Assembly: GCA_031286585.1 (NCBI GenBank)
Contig: JAITUC010000024.1
Coordinates: 372,001 to 436,000 of the forward strand
Direction of reading: 5' to 3'
DNA length: 64,000 nucleotides
DNA from: Delftia acidovorans
GTDB lineage: Bacteria > Pseudomonadota > Gammaproteobacteria > Burkholderiales > Burkholderiaceae_C
Program-made: the position numbers and the translations under genes
Notes under the pieces: generated by a model
The model's input: only the letters and a program-made list of their open reading frames with translations
Database searches by the model: none
Told to the model about the DNA's origin: nothing
Shown here: one piece after another, positions 1 to 9,600 of the stretch
Numbering within the stretch: position 1 is the stretch's first letter
Layout of the letters: the number at the start of each line of letters is the position of its first letter

Positions 1-935
1 GTGTCGTTGATGTCCCATTCGGCGCGCAGCGTGGCGAACAGGTCGCGCTCGGTGGAGTACGACCAGTTCTGGCCGTAGTTGGTCTTGTTGTCGGGCACGG
101 CCGGGATGAAGCTGCCCGGTGTCACGCTGGGGCGGCCGCCGTTGTAGCTGTTGCGCTGGTAGCCCACGTCGCCCGACAGGCGCACATTGCGGCTGCGCCA
201 GTCCAGGCCCACGCCCAGGGCGGTGAGCGAGCGGTCTTCGCCATCCACTCCCGTGCCGCCGTCGCGGCGCACGGCGTTCAGGCGGATGCCGGTGCTCCGG
301 TCAGGGCCGAAGCGGCGCGAGATGTCGGTGGAGACAAAGGCCTGGCCGCCCGTCTGGATGCCGGTGCCCACGCGCGTCAGCGCATCGTTGCCGGCCCGCT
401 TGGGCAGCAGGCTGATGGTGCCCCCAATGCCGCTGCCACCGGGCGCCGCGCCATTGAGGAAGGCATTGGCGCCGCGCAGCACCTCCACGCGCTCGAAGAA
501 CTCCGAGGCGATGTACTGGCGCGGCAGCAGGCCGTACAGGCCGTTGTAGGCGATGTCGTCCGAATAGACCGGGAAGCCGCGCAGCACATACAGTTCCTGG
601 AAGTTGCCGAAGCCGCGCGCCTGGCGCACACCCGGGTCGTTGAGCAGCACGTCGCCCACGCTCTTGGACTGGGTGTCTTCGATCAGCTGCTGCGTGTAGC
701 TGGTGGTGGAGAAGGAGGAATTCTTCCAGTCCAGCGTGCCCAGCACGCCGTTGCGCGCGCCCGTGGCCACCTGGCCGCCTGCGAAGGGCTTGGACAGGCC
801 CTGGGCCGATGCGTCGGCGCTGGCCTCCACCGTCACGGCTTCCAGCACGGGGGCGCCGCCGCCCGTCTGGGCCATCAGGGCCTGGTGGCTGCACAGGCAG
901 AGAACGGCCAGGGAAATCGGGCGGATGGAGGGCAT
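1..935 (-). CDS. TonB-dependent siderophore receptor (N-terminal part, runs off left edge)
   Basis: Outer-membrane receptor that would import a ferric siderophore using TonB energy. Only the first 311 codons are present; most of the barrel lies beyond the left edge. The start at 935 is the only ATG between the upstream in-frame stop and the signal peptide (MPSIRPISLAVLCLC, probable cleavage after ALMA). A plug domain follows, with the family signatures YVLRGFPVYSD and RVEVLRGANAFLNG near residues 115-165 and then GSGIGGTISLLPKRAG. No Shine-Dalgarno is visible. A Fur-like box sits directly upstream, so iron repression is likely. The ferrichrome/coprogen FhuA-FhuE type is the closest match I recognise; the substrate cannot be told. 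Confidence 0.88.
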   Translation of the reverse strand, partial: MPSIRPISLAVLCLCSHQALMAQTGGGAPVLEAVTVEASADASAQGLSKPFAGGQVATGARNGVLGTLDWKNSSFSTTSYTQQLIEDTQSKSVGDVLLNDPGVRQARGFGNFQELYVLRGFPVYSDDIAYNGLYGLLPRQYIASEFFERVEVLRGANAFLNGAAPGGSGIGGTISLLPKRAGNDALTRVGTGIQTGGQAFVSTDISRRFGPDRSTGIRLNAVRRDGGTGVDGEDRSLTALGVGLDWRSRNVRLSGDVGYQRNSYNGGRPSVTPGSFIPAVPDNKTNYGQNWSYSTERDLFATLRAEWDIND

Positions 936-938
936 GAG

Positions 939-960
939 GATGATATTGAGAATGATTTGC
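939..960. promoter_or_regulatory. candidate Fur box
   Basis: The stretch reads gatgatattgagaatgatt, an A+T-rich run of GAT/AAT hexamers resembling the Fur consensus (repeats of GATAAT). It stands out in this GC-rich DNA and lies just before the start codon of the siderophore receptor. Function is inferred from resemblance and position. Confidence 0.5.
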
Positions 961-1257
961 AGAATCCGTTAGCTTACCAACCGCATTAGTGTGCTGCTAT
1001 GAATTTTCTCAATCTGTTGCATCGGAGCAATCCTCCAAGTGATTGAATTCAAAGGCCCAGCGCAATAGTCCGCGCGCACTCCCCATAGCGGGAATCTTCC
1101 AGGGACCGCGCAGATCACTGCAGCTCGCGGCGCCCCGGTGCATCTGGCGCCCTGCGTGCGCCCGTCCGTCGCATGGCGCTGGCCCGGCCGGCGCCCGGCA
1201 GCGACAGTCCTGTCCCATACAGGCCCACCAACCCGGGCCGCACGCCAGGACACCGCC
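961..1257. other. intergenic region, no gene seen
   Basis: Non-coding space between the divergent siderophore receptor and the DUF2306 operon. The end next to the receptor is A+T-rich and holds the Fur-like box just outside this span; the rest is GC-rich. Overlapping reading frames here encode only low-complexity Arg/Ala/Pro peptides and look like shadows. Confidence 0.5.
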
Positions 1258-1668
1258 ATGCAAATGACACCGCTGATCGCCATCCACATGAGCGCCGCCC
1301 TCGGCGCCACGGCCACGGGCGCCATCGCCCTGCTGGCACGCCGCCGGGCCGCCGTCCACCCCCGCCTGCACCGCGCGGCCGGCTACGCCTTCGTCACGCT
1401 CATGGTCTGCGCGGCGGTGTCCGCCTGCTTCATCCGCGACTACCGCCTGCCCAACTGGGCCGGCTACACGCCTGTCCACCTGCTGGTGCCGCTGACCTTT
1501 GCCGGCCTGGGCCGCTCGTTCTGGCACCTGTACCACGGCAACATCGCCGGCCACCGCAAGACCATGCGCAGCGTCTACATCGGCGCCTGCGTGGTGGCGG
1601 GCCTGTTCACCCTGCTGCCCGGCCGCTACCTGGGCGACCTGCTTTGGCAGCAGCTGGGCCTGGCCTGA
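1258..1668 (+). CDS. DUF2306-type small membrane protein
   Basis: A 136-residue integral membrane protein with about four hydrophobic segments (near residues 5-24, 42-58, 70-88 and 108-124). The motif HRAAGYAFVTLMV and the later pair of histidines (SFWHLYHGNIAGHRKTM) match the DUF2306 family, whose function is not established. The ATG at 1258 is chosen because AGGA lies a few bases upstream; the longer frame upstream is Arg/Pro-rich and unlikely. It heads a tight co-directional group with a 2TM protein and a LytS/LytTR pair, suggesting a membrane-linked signalling operon. Confidence 0.8.
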   Translation: MQMTPLIAIHMSAALGATATGAIALLARRRAAVHPRLHRAAGYAFVTLMVCAAVSACFIRDYRLPNWAGYTPVHLLVPLTFAGLGRSFWHLYHGNIAGHRKTMRSVYIGACVVAGLFTLLPGRYLGDLLWQQLGLA

Positions 1669-1701
1669 TACCGCTTTTTTCCCTCTGACGGAGAACTTCC
1701 C

Positions 1702-2010
1702 ATGCGCACACTCGACCCCCTGGAACACAACAACGACGATGCCCTGGAGCGCATGGCGCGCCGCCGCGCAGGCGCCAAGATGGGCTGGATGATCCATGCC
1801 AGCGTCTATGTACTGGTCAACCTGGGCCTGGCGGCGCTGTCGCTGTCCCAGGGCCGCCATTGGGCCATCTTCCCGGCCATGGGCTGGGGCCTGGGGCTGG
1901 CCATCCACGGGGCCGTGGTCTGGCTGGCCCTGCCGGGCAACGGCTGGCATGGGCGCATGGTGGAGCGTGAGCGGCAGGCGCTGCAGTCACGCCAGGGCCG
2001 CGCCCGCTGA
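1702..2010 (+). CDS. 2TM domain protein
   Basis: A 102-residue protein with a short charged N-terminus (residues 1-28, rich in Asp/Glu/Arg), two membrane helices (about 29-49 and 53-74) and a basic C-terminal tail. This is the layout of the 2TM domain, which is often found next to or fused to LytS-type histidine kinases. GGAG lies 9 bases before the ATG. It sits between the DUF2306 gene and the kinase gene and ends 8 bases before the kinase start, so the genes are probably co-transcribed. Molecular function unknown. Confidence 0.8.
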   Translation: MRTLDPLEHNNDDALERMARRRAGAKMGWMIHASVYVLVNLGLAALSLSQGRHWAIFPAMGWGLGLAIHGAVVWLALPGNGWHGRMVERERQALQSRQGRAR

Positions 2011-2018
2011 ACGACGCC

Positions 2019-3128
2019 ATGGGACTACCATTGCCCTCCATGCCCGACCTCGCATCCAATGCCACACGCCAGCCGGCCGCCCCTGGCCACATCGTGGAAC
2101 GGACCACGCTGCTGCGCCACGGCATCGCAACGACCTCGGCCTGCGCCCTGATCGCCGCCGCATTCAGCCTGAGCAACCATGGCCGCTGGGATGTGAACCT
2201 CGTCTACTCGCTGTCGATCGGCCTGACCAGCTGGCTCACCATCGAACTGGGCCGCTGGCGCCTGACGCGGGGCCAGGACATTCCCTGGCCCGGCGGCTGG
2301 CGCGGCGCCGCGCTGGTGGTGGCCGGCATCGTGACGGGGTTTGTGATCGGGTCGCTGATCGGCACGGCCTACAGGCAGTGGGCCGATCCCGATGCCAGCA
2401 CGGCCCTGATGCACCGGCTGTGGATACCGCTGGCCGTCACCATCGTCGCCAGCACGGTGATGTCGCTGGCCTTCTTCCTGCTGGGCTACTCACGCCACCT
2501 GCAGATGCAGGCCGAGCAGGCCCGACGCCAGGCGGCCGAGGCCAAACTCACCCTGCTGCAGGCCCAGCTGGAGCCGCACATGCTGTTCAACACCCTGGCC
2601 AACCTGCGCGTGCTGGTGGCCAGCGACCCGCAGCGCGCCCAGGCCATGCTGGACCATCTGATTGCCTACCTGCGCGCCACGCTGGGCGGCTCGCGCAGCA
2701 CCGAGCATGCGCTGGGCGAAGAGTTCGCACGCCTGCGCGACTACCTGGCGCTGATGTCCATCCGCATGGGCCCGCGCCTGCAGTACACGCTGGAGCTGCC
2801 GGAGCAGCTGGCCCAGGTGCCCGTGCCGCCGCTGCTGCTGCAGCCCCTGGTGGAAAACTGCATACGCCACGGACTGGAGCCCAAGCTGGAAGGCGGGCAT
2901 ATCGCCGTGCGCGCGCGCCGCATCGCCGGCGGCCAGCTGGAGCTGACCGTGGCCGACAACGGCATGGGCCTGGATTCCGGCGCGCCCGCCCTGCCCGGCA
3001 GCCGCTTCGGAACGGCCCAGCTGCGCGAGCGCCTGGCCAGCCGCTACGGCGACGCCGCGCACTTCGAACTGGCCGCTCTGCCCGAAGGCGGCACCCTGGC
3101 CCGCATCACCATTGTCAACGCTGGTTGA
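2019..3128 (+). CDS. LytS/YehU-type sensor histidine kinase
   Basis: Membrane sensor kinase of 369 residues. Four membrane helices fill residues 35-160, followed by a coiled linker and the HisKA_7TM/LytS kinase domain. The phospho-acceptor His is H187 in LEPHMLFNTLANLR; the N-box of the ATPase domain is LVENCIRHGLEPK and a G-box follows (DNGMGLDSG). No periplasmic sensor domain is visible, so the signal is probably sensed in the membrane. The stop is one base before the ATG of the LytTR regulator, indicating a two-component pair. The ATG at 2040 is an alternative start. Confidence 0.9.
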   Translation: MGLPLPSMPDLASNATRQPAAPGHIVERTTLLRHGIATTSACALIAAAFSLSNHGRWDVNLVYSLSIGLTSWLTIELGRWRLTRGQDIPWPGGWRGAALVVAGIVTGFVIGSLIGTAYRQWADPDASTALMHRLWIPLAVTIVASTVMSLAFFLLGYSRHLQMQAEQARRQAAEAKLTLLQAQLEPHMLFNTLANLRVLVASDPQRAQAMLDHLIAYLRATLGGSRSTEHALGEEFARLRDYLALMSIRMGPRLQYTLELPEQLAQVPVPPLLLQPLVENCIRHGLEPKLEGGHIAVRARRIAGGQLELTVADNGMGLDSGAPALPGSRFGTAQLRERLASRYGDAAHFELAALPEGGTLARITIVNAG

Positions 3129-3129
3129 A

Positions 3130-3936
3130 ATGACCCACTCCCCCCGCGCCCTGATCGCCGAAGACGAACCCCTGCTGGCCGAGGACCTGCGCCAGGCCTT
3201 GGCTCGCGCCTGGCCCGAGCTGCAGATTGCCGCCATGGTGGGCGACGGCCTGAGTGCCGCCCGGCAGGCGCTGGCGCTGCAGCCCGATGTGCTGTTCTTC
3301 GACATCCGCATGCCGGGCCAAAGCGGCCTGGAGGCGGCCGCCGAACTGGCCGACGCCTGGCCCGAGGCGCAGCCGTTTCCCGTGCTGGTCTTCGTGACCG
3401 CCTACGACCAGTACGCCATGGAGGCCTTCGAGGCCCAGGCCGTGGACTACCTGCTCAAGCCCGTGCAGCCCGAGCGGCTGGCGCGCAGCGTGCAGCGCCT
3501 GCGCGAGCTGCTGGCCCGGCGCACGGTGGCCCCGGCCGGCGCTGCGCTGGCGCAGGCGCTGGAGCAATTGCGGCACCTGGCCGGCGCCACGGCCCCCGCC
3601 GCCACCGAGCCACCGCTGCAGATGATCCAGGCCGGCGTGGGCACGCAGATCCAGATGGTGCCCGTGCAGGACGTCGTCTACTTCGAGGCCGCCGACAAGT
3701 ACGTGCGCGTGCTCACCGCATCGCATGAATACCTGGTGCGCACGCCGCTCAAGGAACTGCTGCCCCGGCTGGACCCCGAGGCCTTCTGGCAGGTGCACCG
3801 CGGCACGGTGGTACGTGCGGCGGCCATTGCCAACGCCCAGCGCGACGAGGCCGGCCGGCTGTGGCTGCAGCTGCGCGAGCGGGCGGAAAAGCTGGCCGTG
3901 AGCCGTCTCTACGCGCAGCGGTTCAAGGCGATGTAG
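3130..3936 (+). CDS. LytTR-family response regulator
   Basis: Cytoplasmic response regulator, 268 residues. The receiver domain occupies residues 6-125 with acidic pocket EDE, phospho-acceptor D58 (FFDIRMPG) and the conserved Lys in YLLKPVQ. The C-terminal LytTR DNA-binding domain spans about 160-268 (YFEAADKYVRVLT, FWQVHRGTVV). The ATG at 3130 directly follows the kinase stop; an in-frame TTG at 3112 inside the kinase is less likely. Cognate partner of the upstream LytS-type kinase. It ends 25 bases from the convergent ABC ATPase gene. Confidence 0.92.
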   Translation: MTHSPRALIAEDEPLLAEDLRQALARAWPELQIAAMVGDGLSAARQALALQPDVLFFDIRMPGQSGLEAAAELADAWPEAQPFPVLVFVTAYDQYAMEAFEAQAVDYLLKPVQPERLARSVQRLRELLARRTVAPAGAALAQALEQLRHLAGATAPAATEPPLQMIQAGVGTQIQMVPVQDVVYFEAADKYVRVLTASHEYLVRTPLKELLPRLDPEAFWQVHRGTVVRAAAIANAQRDEAGRLWLQLRERAEKLAVSRLYAQRFKAM

Positions 3937-3961
3937 GTGGCGATGTAGACGCCGGCTCCGG

Positions 3962-4648
3962 TCAGCGCAGCGGCGGCTGATCGGGCAGGTCCAGCACGTC
4001 GTCCCAGGCCACGCCCTGCATCTCGTCCCAGTGGGCGACGATCACGCAGCGCGGCCCGTGCCCGGCCACGGGCGCAGCTTGCTGGCCGGCCCGGTTCAGG
4101 CCCGCCAGCGTGCGCTGCACATGGTCGATCGATCCCCGGTCCAGCGCGGCCAGCGGCTCGTCGATCAGCAGCAACGGCGCGCCGCAGGCCCAGCCCGCCG
4201 CCATCCACAGCTTGCGCAGGCTGCCCGTGGACAGGGCCAGCAGGGGCTTGTGCAGGTGCGGCTCCAGGCCCAGGCCATCGGCATGGGCCTGCCATGCAGC
4301 CTCGCTCCACGCCGGGTGCAATTGCCGCTGTGCCTGCACCCATTCCTGCGCGGGCCGGGCGCGCTCGGCATTCGACAGTTCGGCGCGCGGGTCGCGCCAG
4401 AACAGCGCGGGGCGCTGCGAGGGGTCCGGCTGCTGCGGATACGCCAGGCGCCCGCCCTGCAAGGGCAACTGGCCGGCCAGCATTTGCAGCAGGCTGGTCT
4501 TGCCGCAGCCCTCGCCGCCGCGCACCAGGCACAGACCCACGGGCCAGTCGTGCGAGGCACCATCCCACAGCAGCAGGCCCGGCTGCCCGAAACGCAGGGC
4601 CTGCGCGCTCACCATCGGCGGCGCCATCGATTGCTGTGCGGTGTCCAT
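3962..4648 (-). CDS. orphan ABC-type ATPase
   Basis: Cytoplasmic ATP-binding subunit of 228 residues with a single nucleotide-binding domain. Walker A is GGEGCGKTSLLQ, Walker B is LLLIDEPLAALD, and the signature loop reads LSTGSLRKL in place of LSGGQ. The spacing between Walker A and the signature resembles the short CcmA/ABC-2 exporter ATPases. No permease gene is adjacent, so its partner must be encoded elsewhere. The ATG at 4648 has GGAAAG about ten bases upstream; a longer frame to 4750 lacks a credible ribosome site. It is divergent from the small gene at 4749. Confidence 0.75.
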   Translation of the reverse strand: MDTAQQSMAPPMVSAQALRFGQPGLLLWDGASHDWPVGLCLVRGGEGCGKTSLLQMLAGQLPLQGGRLAYPQQPDPSQRPALFWRDPRAELSNAERARPAQEWVQAQRQLHPAWSEAAWQAHADGLGLEPHLHKPLLALSTGSLRKLWMAAGWACGAPLLLIDEPLAALDRGSIDHVQRTLAGLNRAGQQAAPVAGHGPRCVIVAHWDEMQGVAWDDVLDLPDQPPLR

Positions 4649-4748
4649 CTGAATGTCTTTCCGGTTCTGCGATGCGGGCGATTGTGCACGCGGCACAATG
4701 CCGGGCTTTCCCTTTTCCAACCACGCACCACGCATGCGGACCGCCACC

Positions 4749-5114
4749 ATGACCCTCGACTACCTGGATTTCGACTACAGCGAAGATGACGAAGGCACGG
4801 GCTGCTGGGACGCCATGGCCAGCGTGCCCGCCACGCGCGTGCCGGCGCTGGCGGCCGAGGTGGAGCAATTGCTGGCCTGGGCGCACCGCCGCTTCAAGGG
4901 CCGGCACGGCCCCATCGAGGAAGGCGGCGACTGGGACTACGAGCTGCAGGCCCAGGACGACGGCGGCCAGCCGCTGGCCTGGCGCTTTGACGCAGCCACG
5001 GCGCGCCTGCAGTCCGTGGCGGCAGGGGATGGCCGCACCACGGTGAACCTGTCGATCAGCGGCAGCGCGGCCTTCGGCGAGGCACTGCGCCAGGCCTTCG
5101 GGCTGCAGGACTGA
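4749..5114 (+). CDS. hypothetical acidic protein
   Basis: A 121-residue soluble protein, strongly acidic at the N-terminus (DYLDFDYSEDDEGTG), with no membrane segment or signal peptide. I do not recognise a domain. The second half (PIEEGGDWDYELQAQDD, TTVNLSISGSAAFGEAL) looks like a small alpha/beta fold. The in-frame ATG at 4734 is an alternative start. It is divergent from the orphan ABC ATPase and convergent, with three bases between stops, with the efflux outer-membrane gene. Confidence 0.65.
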   Translation: MTLDYLDFDYSEDDEGTGCWDAMASVPATRVPALAAEVEQLLAWAHRRFKGRHGPIEEGGDWDYELQAQDDGGQPLAWRFDAATARLQSVAAGDGRTTVNLSISGSAAFGEALRQAFGLQD

Positions 5115-5117
5115 GAA

Positions 5118-6626
5118 TCAGCGCGCGACAGCCTGCGGTCCCTGCACGGAGACCGGCCCCAGCGGCTGCCACCGCCCGGCCACGTTCTTGAGCAGGGTGT
5201 TGACGGCGGCCAGGCGCCGGTTGCGCACATCGATCAGGCTGCGCCGGGCCGACAGCACCGTGGTCTGGGCGCTGAGCACATTCAGATAGGCCACCGTGCC
5301 CGCGCGGTACTGGTTGTTGACGACATCCAGCGCCTTCTGCGCGGCGGCCACGGCCTCGATCTGCACCTGCTGCTCGCGCGCCAGGGCGGAGGCGGTGACC
5401 AGGTTGTCCTCCACCTCCTGCAGCGCCGTCAGCACGGTCTGGCGGTAGGTGGCGGCGGCCAGGTCCAGCGAGGCACGCGCCGACTCCACGGCCGCCGTGC
5501 GCGCGCCGCCGTCGAACAGCGCCAGCGCCAGCGACGGGCCCAGCGACCAGAACAGGTTGGGCGCACTCACCAGGTTGGACAGCGAAGCGCCCCGGTAGCC
5601 CGCCGTGGCCGACAGCGTGAGCGCCGGGAAGAAGGCCGCGCGCGCCACGCCCACCTGGGCGTTGGCGGCGGCCACGCGGCGCTCGGCCGCGGCAATGTCG
5701 GGGCGCTGCTCCAGCAGTTGGGACGACAGCATGGCGGGCACCTCGGGCGGCAGCGGCAGCTCGGCGCCGGCCTCCAGGCTGAAGGCCGCAGGCGGCAGGC
5801 CCAGCAGCGCGGCCAGGGCGTGCTCCAGCTGGGCGCGGCTGGTCTGTGCCTCGATGAGTTGGGCCTGGGTGCTTTTGTACTGCGCCTCGGCCTGGGCCAC
5901 ATCGGCCGACGAGGCCACGCCCGCGCGGTAGCGGTTGTTGGTCAGCTTCAGGCTTTGCTCGTAGCTCTGCAGCGTTTCCTGCAGCAGCCGCACGCTGGCA
6001 TCGGCCGCGCGCAGCGAGAAATAGGTCTGCGTGATCGATGCCTGGGCCGACAGCCGCGCGGCCGCCAGGTCGTCGCTGCTGGCCTGGGCGCTGGCCTGGC
6101 TCGCGCTGACGGTGCCCGACACGCGGCCCCACAGGTCCAGTTCCCAGCTGGCGTTCAGGCCCAGCGAGTAGTTGGTCGAGATGTTGCCGCTGCTGCCGGT
6201 GTTGCCGCCTGTGCCTGATGCACCCGATGCACCCGATGCACCAGAGGCCCCGCCGCTGCGCGAGCGCGTGGCGCCGGCCGTGCTGCCCAGCGTGGGGAAC
6301 AGCCCGGCCTGGCTGCTGGCCACGGCCGCCTGCGCGGCACGCAGGCGCGCGGCGGCCTGGGCAATGCTCTGGTTGCCGGTGGCGGCCTGCTGCTGCAGGC
6401 GGTTGAGCTGCTCGTCGCCGAACAGCTCCCACCAGTTGTCGGGCACCTGCGCACGCGACGGATCTGCGGGCCGCCAGATGCCGGCCTCGGCCGCCTCGGG
6501 CGTGGCTTCCTTGAACTGAGCCGGCACCTCGAGTGCGGGGCGCTGGTAGGCGCTTTGCGTGGAGCAGCCGGCCAGCAGCGCGGCGGCCAGCCAGATCGCC
6601 GGGGTTTGGAGTGTCTTCAGCTGCAT
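5118..6626 (-). CDS. RND efflux outer-membrane factor, NodT-type lipoprotein
   Basis: Outer-membrane channel of a tripartite efflux pump, about 502 residues. It has a lipoprotein signal with lipobox LLAGCS, so the mature N-terminal Cys is probably acylated, followed by two OEP repeats (typical TolC/OprM fold). The Ser/Gly-rich stretch SGGASGASGASGASG near residues 125-150 is encoded partly by a 9-bp tandem repeat. It is the last gene of the mdtABC-like operon. A GTG at 6653 overlapping the stop of the upstream pump gene (GTGA) is an alternative start through translational coupling; the ATG at 6626 gives a more normal signal peptide length. Confidence 0.9.
   Translation of the reverse strand: MQLKTLQTPAIWLAAALLAGCSTQSAYQRPALEVPAQFKEATPEAAEAGIWRPADPSRAQVPDNWWELFGDEQLNRLQQQAATGNQSIAQAAARLRAAQAAVASSQAGLFPTLGSTAGATRSRSGGASGASGASGASGTGGNTGSSGNISTNYSLGLNASWELDLWGRVSGTVSASQASAQASSDDLAAARLSAQASITQTYFSLRAADASVRLLQETLQSYEQSLKLTNNRYRAGVASSADVAQAEAQYKSTQAQLIEAQTSRAQLEHALAALLGLPPAAFSLEAGAELPLPPEVPAMLSSQLLEQRPDIAAAERRVAAANAQVGVARAAFFPALTLSATAGYRGASLSNLVSAPNLFWSLGPSLALALFDGGARTAAVESARASLDLAAATYRQTVLTALQEVEDNLVTASALAREQQVQIEAVAAAQKALDVVNNQYRAGTVAYLNVLSAQTTVLSARRSLIDVRNRRLAAVNTLLKNVAGRWQPLGPVSVQGPQAVAR
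6217..6243. repeat. 9-bp tandem repeat, three copies
   Basis: Three consecutive copies of gatgcaccc (the last ends in A) inside the outer-membrane factor gene. In the coding strand they give Gly-Ala-Ser repeats. The unit is a multiple of three, so gain or loss of copies would keep the frame. Confidence 0.8.
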
Positions 6627-6649
6627 GGCCTTGGGCTTTCGGATTCGGT

Positions 6650-9600
6650 TCACTGGGGTGATGCGGCGGGCACAGGGGTGCCGCGGTCTTTGCCCTGCAC
6701 GCGGCCACGCAGGCCCATGACACGCTGGCGCAGCCTGTCCAGCAGCACATAGACCACGGGCGTGGTGTAGAGCGTGAGCAGCTGGCTCAGCATCAGGCCG
6801 CCCACGATGGCAATGCCCAGCGGCTGGCGCAACTCGGCGCCATCGCCCCGGCCCAGGGCCAGCGGCAGCGCGCCGCAGATGGCCGCCAGGCTGGTCATGA
6901 GGATGGGGCGCAGCCGCAGCTCGCAGGCGCGGTAGATGGCCTGGGCGGCCGTGGCGTGGCCGGCGCGCTGCCGCTCCAGCGCGAAGTCGATCATCATGAT
7001 GGCGTTCTTCTTGACGATGCCGATCAGCAAAATCACCCCGATCAGCGCGATCAGCGAGAACTCCGTCTTGAACAGCATCAGCGCCATCAGCGCCCCCACG
7101 CCGGCCGAGGGCAGCGTGGACAGGATGGTCAGCGGGTGCACCAGGCTCTCATAGAGCACGCCCAGCACCAGGTAGATGGTGATGATGGCCGCCAGGATCA
7201 GCAGCGGCTGACCCGACAGCGCCTGCTGGAAGGCCCCGGCCGTGCCGCTGAAGCTGCCGCGCACCGACACGGGCACGCCCAGCTCGGCCACGGCAGCGCG
7301 GATGGCGTCGCTGGCGTCCGACAGCGCCACGCCTTCGGCCAGGCTGAAGCTGATGGTGCTGGCCGGCGTGCCCCGGTCGTGGTTCACGGCCAGCGGCGTG
7401 TTGGTGGTGGTGATGCGCGCAAAGGCCGTCAGCGGCACCTGCACGCCCTGGTTGTTCACGAAGAAGAAGCCGCGCAGCGTCTCGGGGCTCTGCAGGTAGC
7501 GCGGCGCGGCCTCCATCACCACGCGGTACTGGTTGAGCGGGTTGTAGATCACGCCCACCTGGCGCTGGCCGAAGGCATTGTTGAGCGTGCCGTCGATCTG
7601 CGCCACCGTCAGCCCCAGGCGCGTGGCCGCGTCGCGGTCGATCACCAGCGAGGTCTGCAGGCCGAAGTCGGAGACATCGCTGTTCACGTCCGTGAGCTGG
7701 GGCAGCTGCGACAGCACCTGGCGGATGCGCGGCTCCCAGGTGCGCAGGTCCTGGATATCGTCGGCCTGCAGCGTGTAGTCGTACGAGCCCGAGCTCTGCC
7801 GCCCGCCGATGCGGATATCGCTTTGCGTGACCATGAACAGCCGCGCCCCGGGCTCGTTCTTGAGCTTGTCGCGCAGGCGATTGATCACCTCGTCGGAGGA
7901 CACCTTGCGCTCGGCCAGCGGCTTGAGCGACATGAACATGTTGGCCGCATTGCGCTGCCCGCCGCCCGTGAAGCCCGTCACATACTCCACGGCCGGGTCT
8001 TCCTGCACGATGGCCAGGAACCGCTTGAGCCGCTGCTCCATGGCCTGGTAGGAGGTGGACTGGTCGGCCCGGATGAAGCCCATCACGCGGCCCGTGTCCT
8101 GGCTGGGCATGAAGCCCTTGTCGATGGCCATGTACAGGTGCACGTTCAGCGCCACCACGCCGCCCAGCACCAGCACCACCAGCGGCTGGTGGCGCAGGCA
8201 CCAGGCAAGGCTTGCGCGGTAGCCGGACATGGCACGCCGCTCGGCACGGCCCAGCCATGCGCCGAAGCGGTCCCAGGCGCGCTGCAGGCCATTGCGGGGC
8301 CGGCCCGGCTGAGGCGCGCGCTGCGGGCGCAGCAGCGCCGCGCACATCATGGGCGTGGTGGTCAGCGACACCACCATCGAGATCAGAATGGCCGCCGACA
8401 TCACCACCGCGAACTCGCGGAAAAACCGCCCCACGATGCCGCCCATGAACAGAATGGGCACGAACACCGCGATCAGCGACAGGCTCATGGACACCACGGT
8501 GAACCCGATCTCGCGCGCCCCGTCCAGCGCCGCGCGCAGCGCGGTCTTGCCGCGCTCCATGTGGCGCATCACGTTCTCCAGCACCACGATGGCATCGTCC
8601 ACCACAAAGCCCGTGGCCACGGTCAGGGCCATCAGCGACAGGTTGTCCAGCGTATAGCCGGCCAGGTACATCACGCCGAACGTGCCCGCCAGCGACACCG
8701 GCACGGCCACGGCCGGAATCAGCGTGGCCCGGCCATTGCGCAGGAACAGGAACACCACCAGGATCACCAGCGCCACGGCGATCACCAGCGCCCGCTCCAC
8801 CTCCACCACCGAGGCGCGCAGCGTGGGCGTGCGGTCGGACACGATGGTCAGATCGATGGCCTCGGGGATGGACGCCTTCAACTGCGGCAGCAAAGAACGC
8901 ACGCGCGCCACGGCCTCCAGGATGTTGGCGTCCGGCTGCTTGAAGATCTGCAGCAGGATGGCGGGCTTGCCATTGGCCACGCCGTAGTTGCGCACGTCCT
9001 GCACCGAATCCGTGACATCGGCCACGTCCTGCAGCCGGATCGCGTTGCCGTTGCTCCAGCGCAGCACCAGCGGCGCATAGTCGGCCGCCACGCGCGCCTG
9101 GTCATTGGCGGTGACCTGCCAGTAATGGTCCTCGCGCTCCACCGCGCCCAGCGGCCGGTTGGCATTCGTGGCCGAAATGGCGGTGCGCACCTGGTCCAGC
9201 GACACGCCATTGGCCGCCAGCTTCACCGGGTCCAGCTCCACCCGCACGGCCGGCAGCGCCCCGCCGCTGATGGGCGCCTGGCCCACGCCCTCCACCTGCG
9301 AGAGCTTCTGCGCCAGCACGGTGGAAGCCGCGTCATACATCTGCCCGCGCGTCAGGGCGCTGGACGTGAGCGCCAGGATCATGATCGGCGCATCGGCCGG
9401 ATTCACCTTGCGGTACGTCGGATTGCCCGGCATGCCCGAAGGCAGCAGCGTGCGTGCCGCATTGATGGCAGCCTGCACATCGCGCGCCGCACTGTCCACC
9501 GTGCGCGACAGATCGAACTGCAGCGTGATGCGCGTGCTGCCCAGGCTGGAGCTGGACGTGATCTCATTGACCCCCGCAATCGCCCCCAGCGCCCGCTCCA

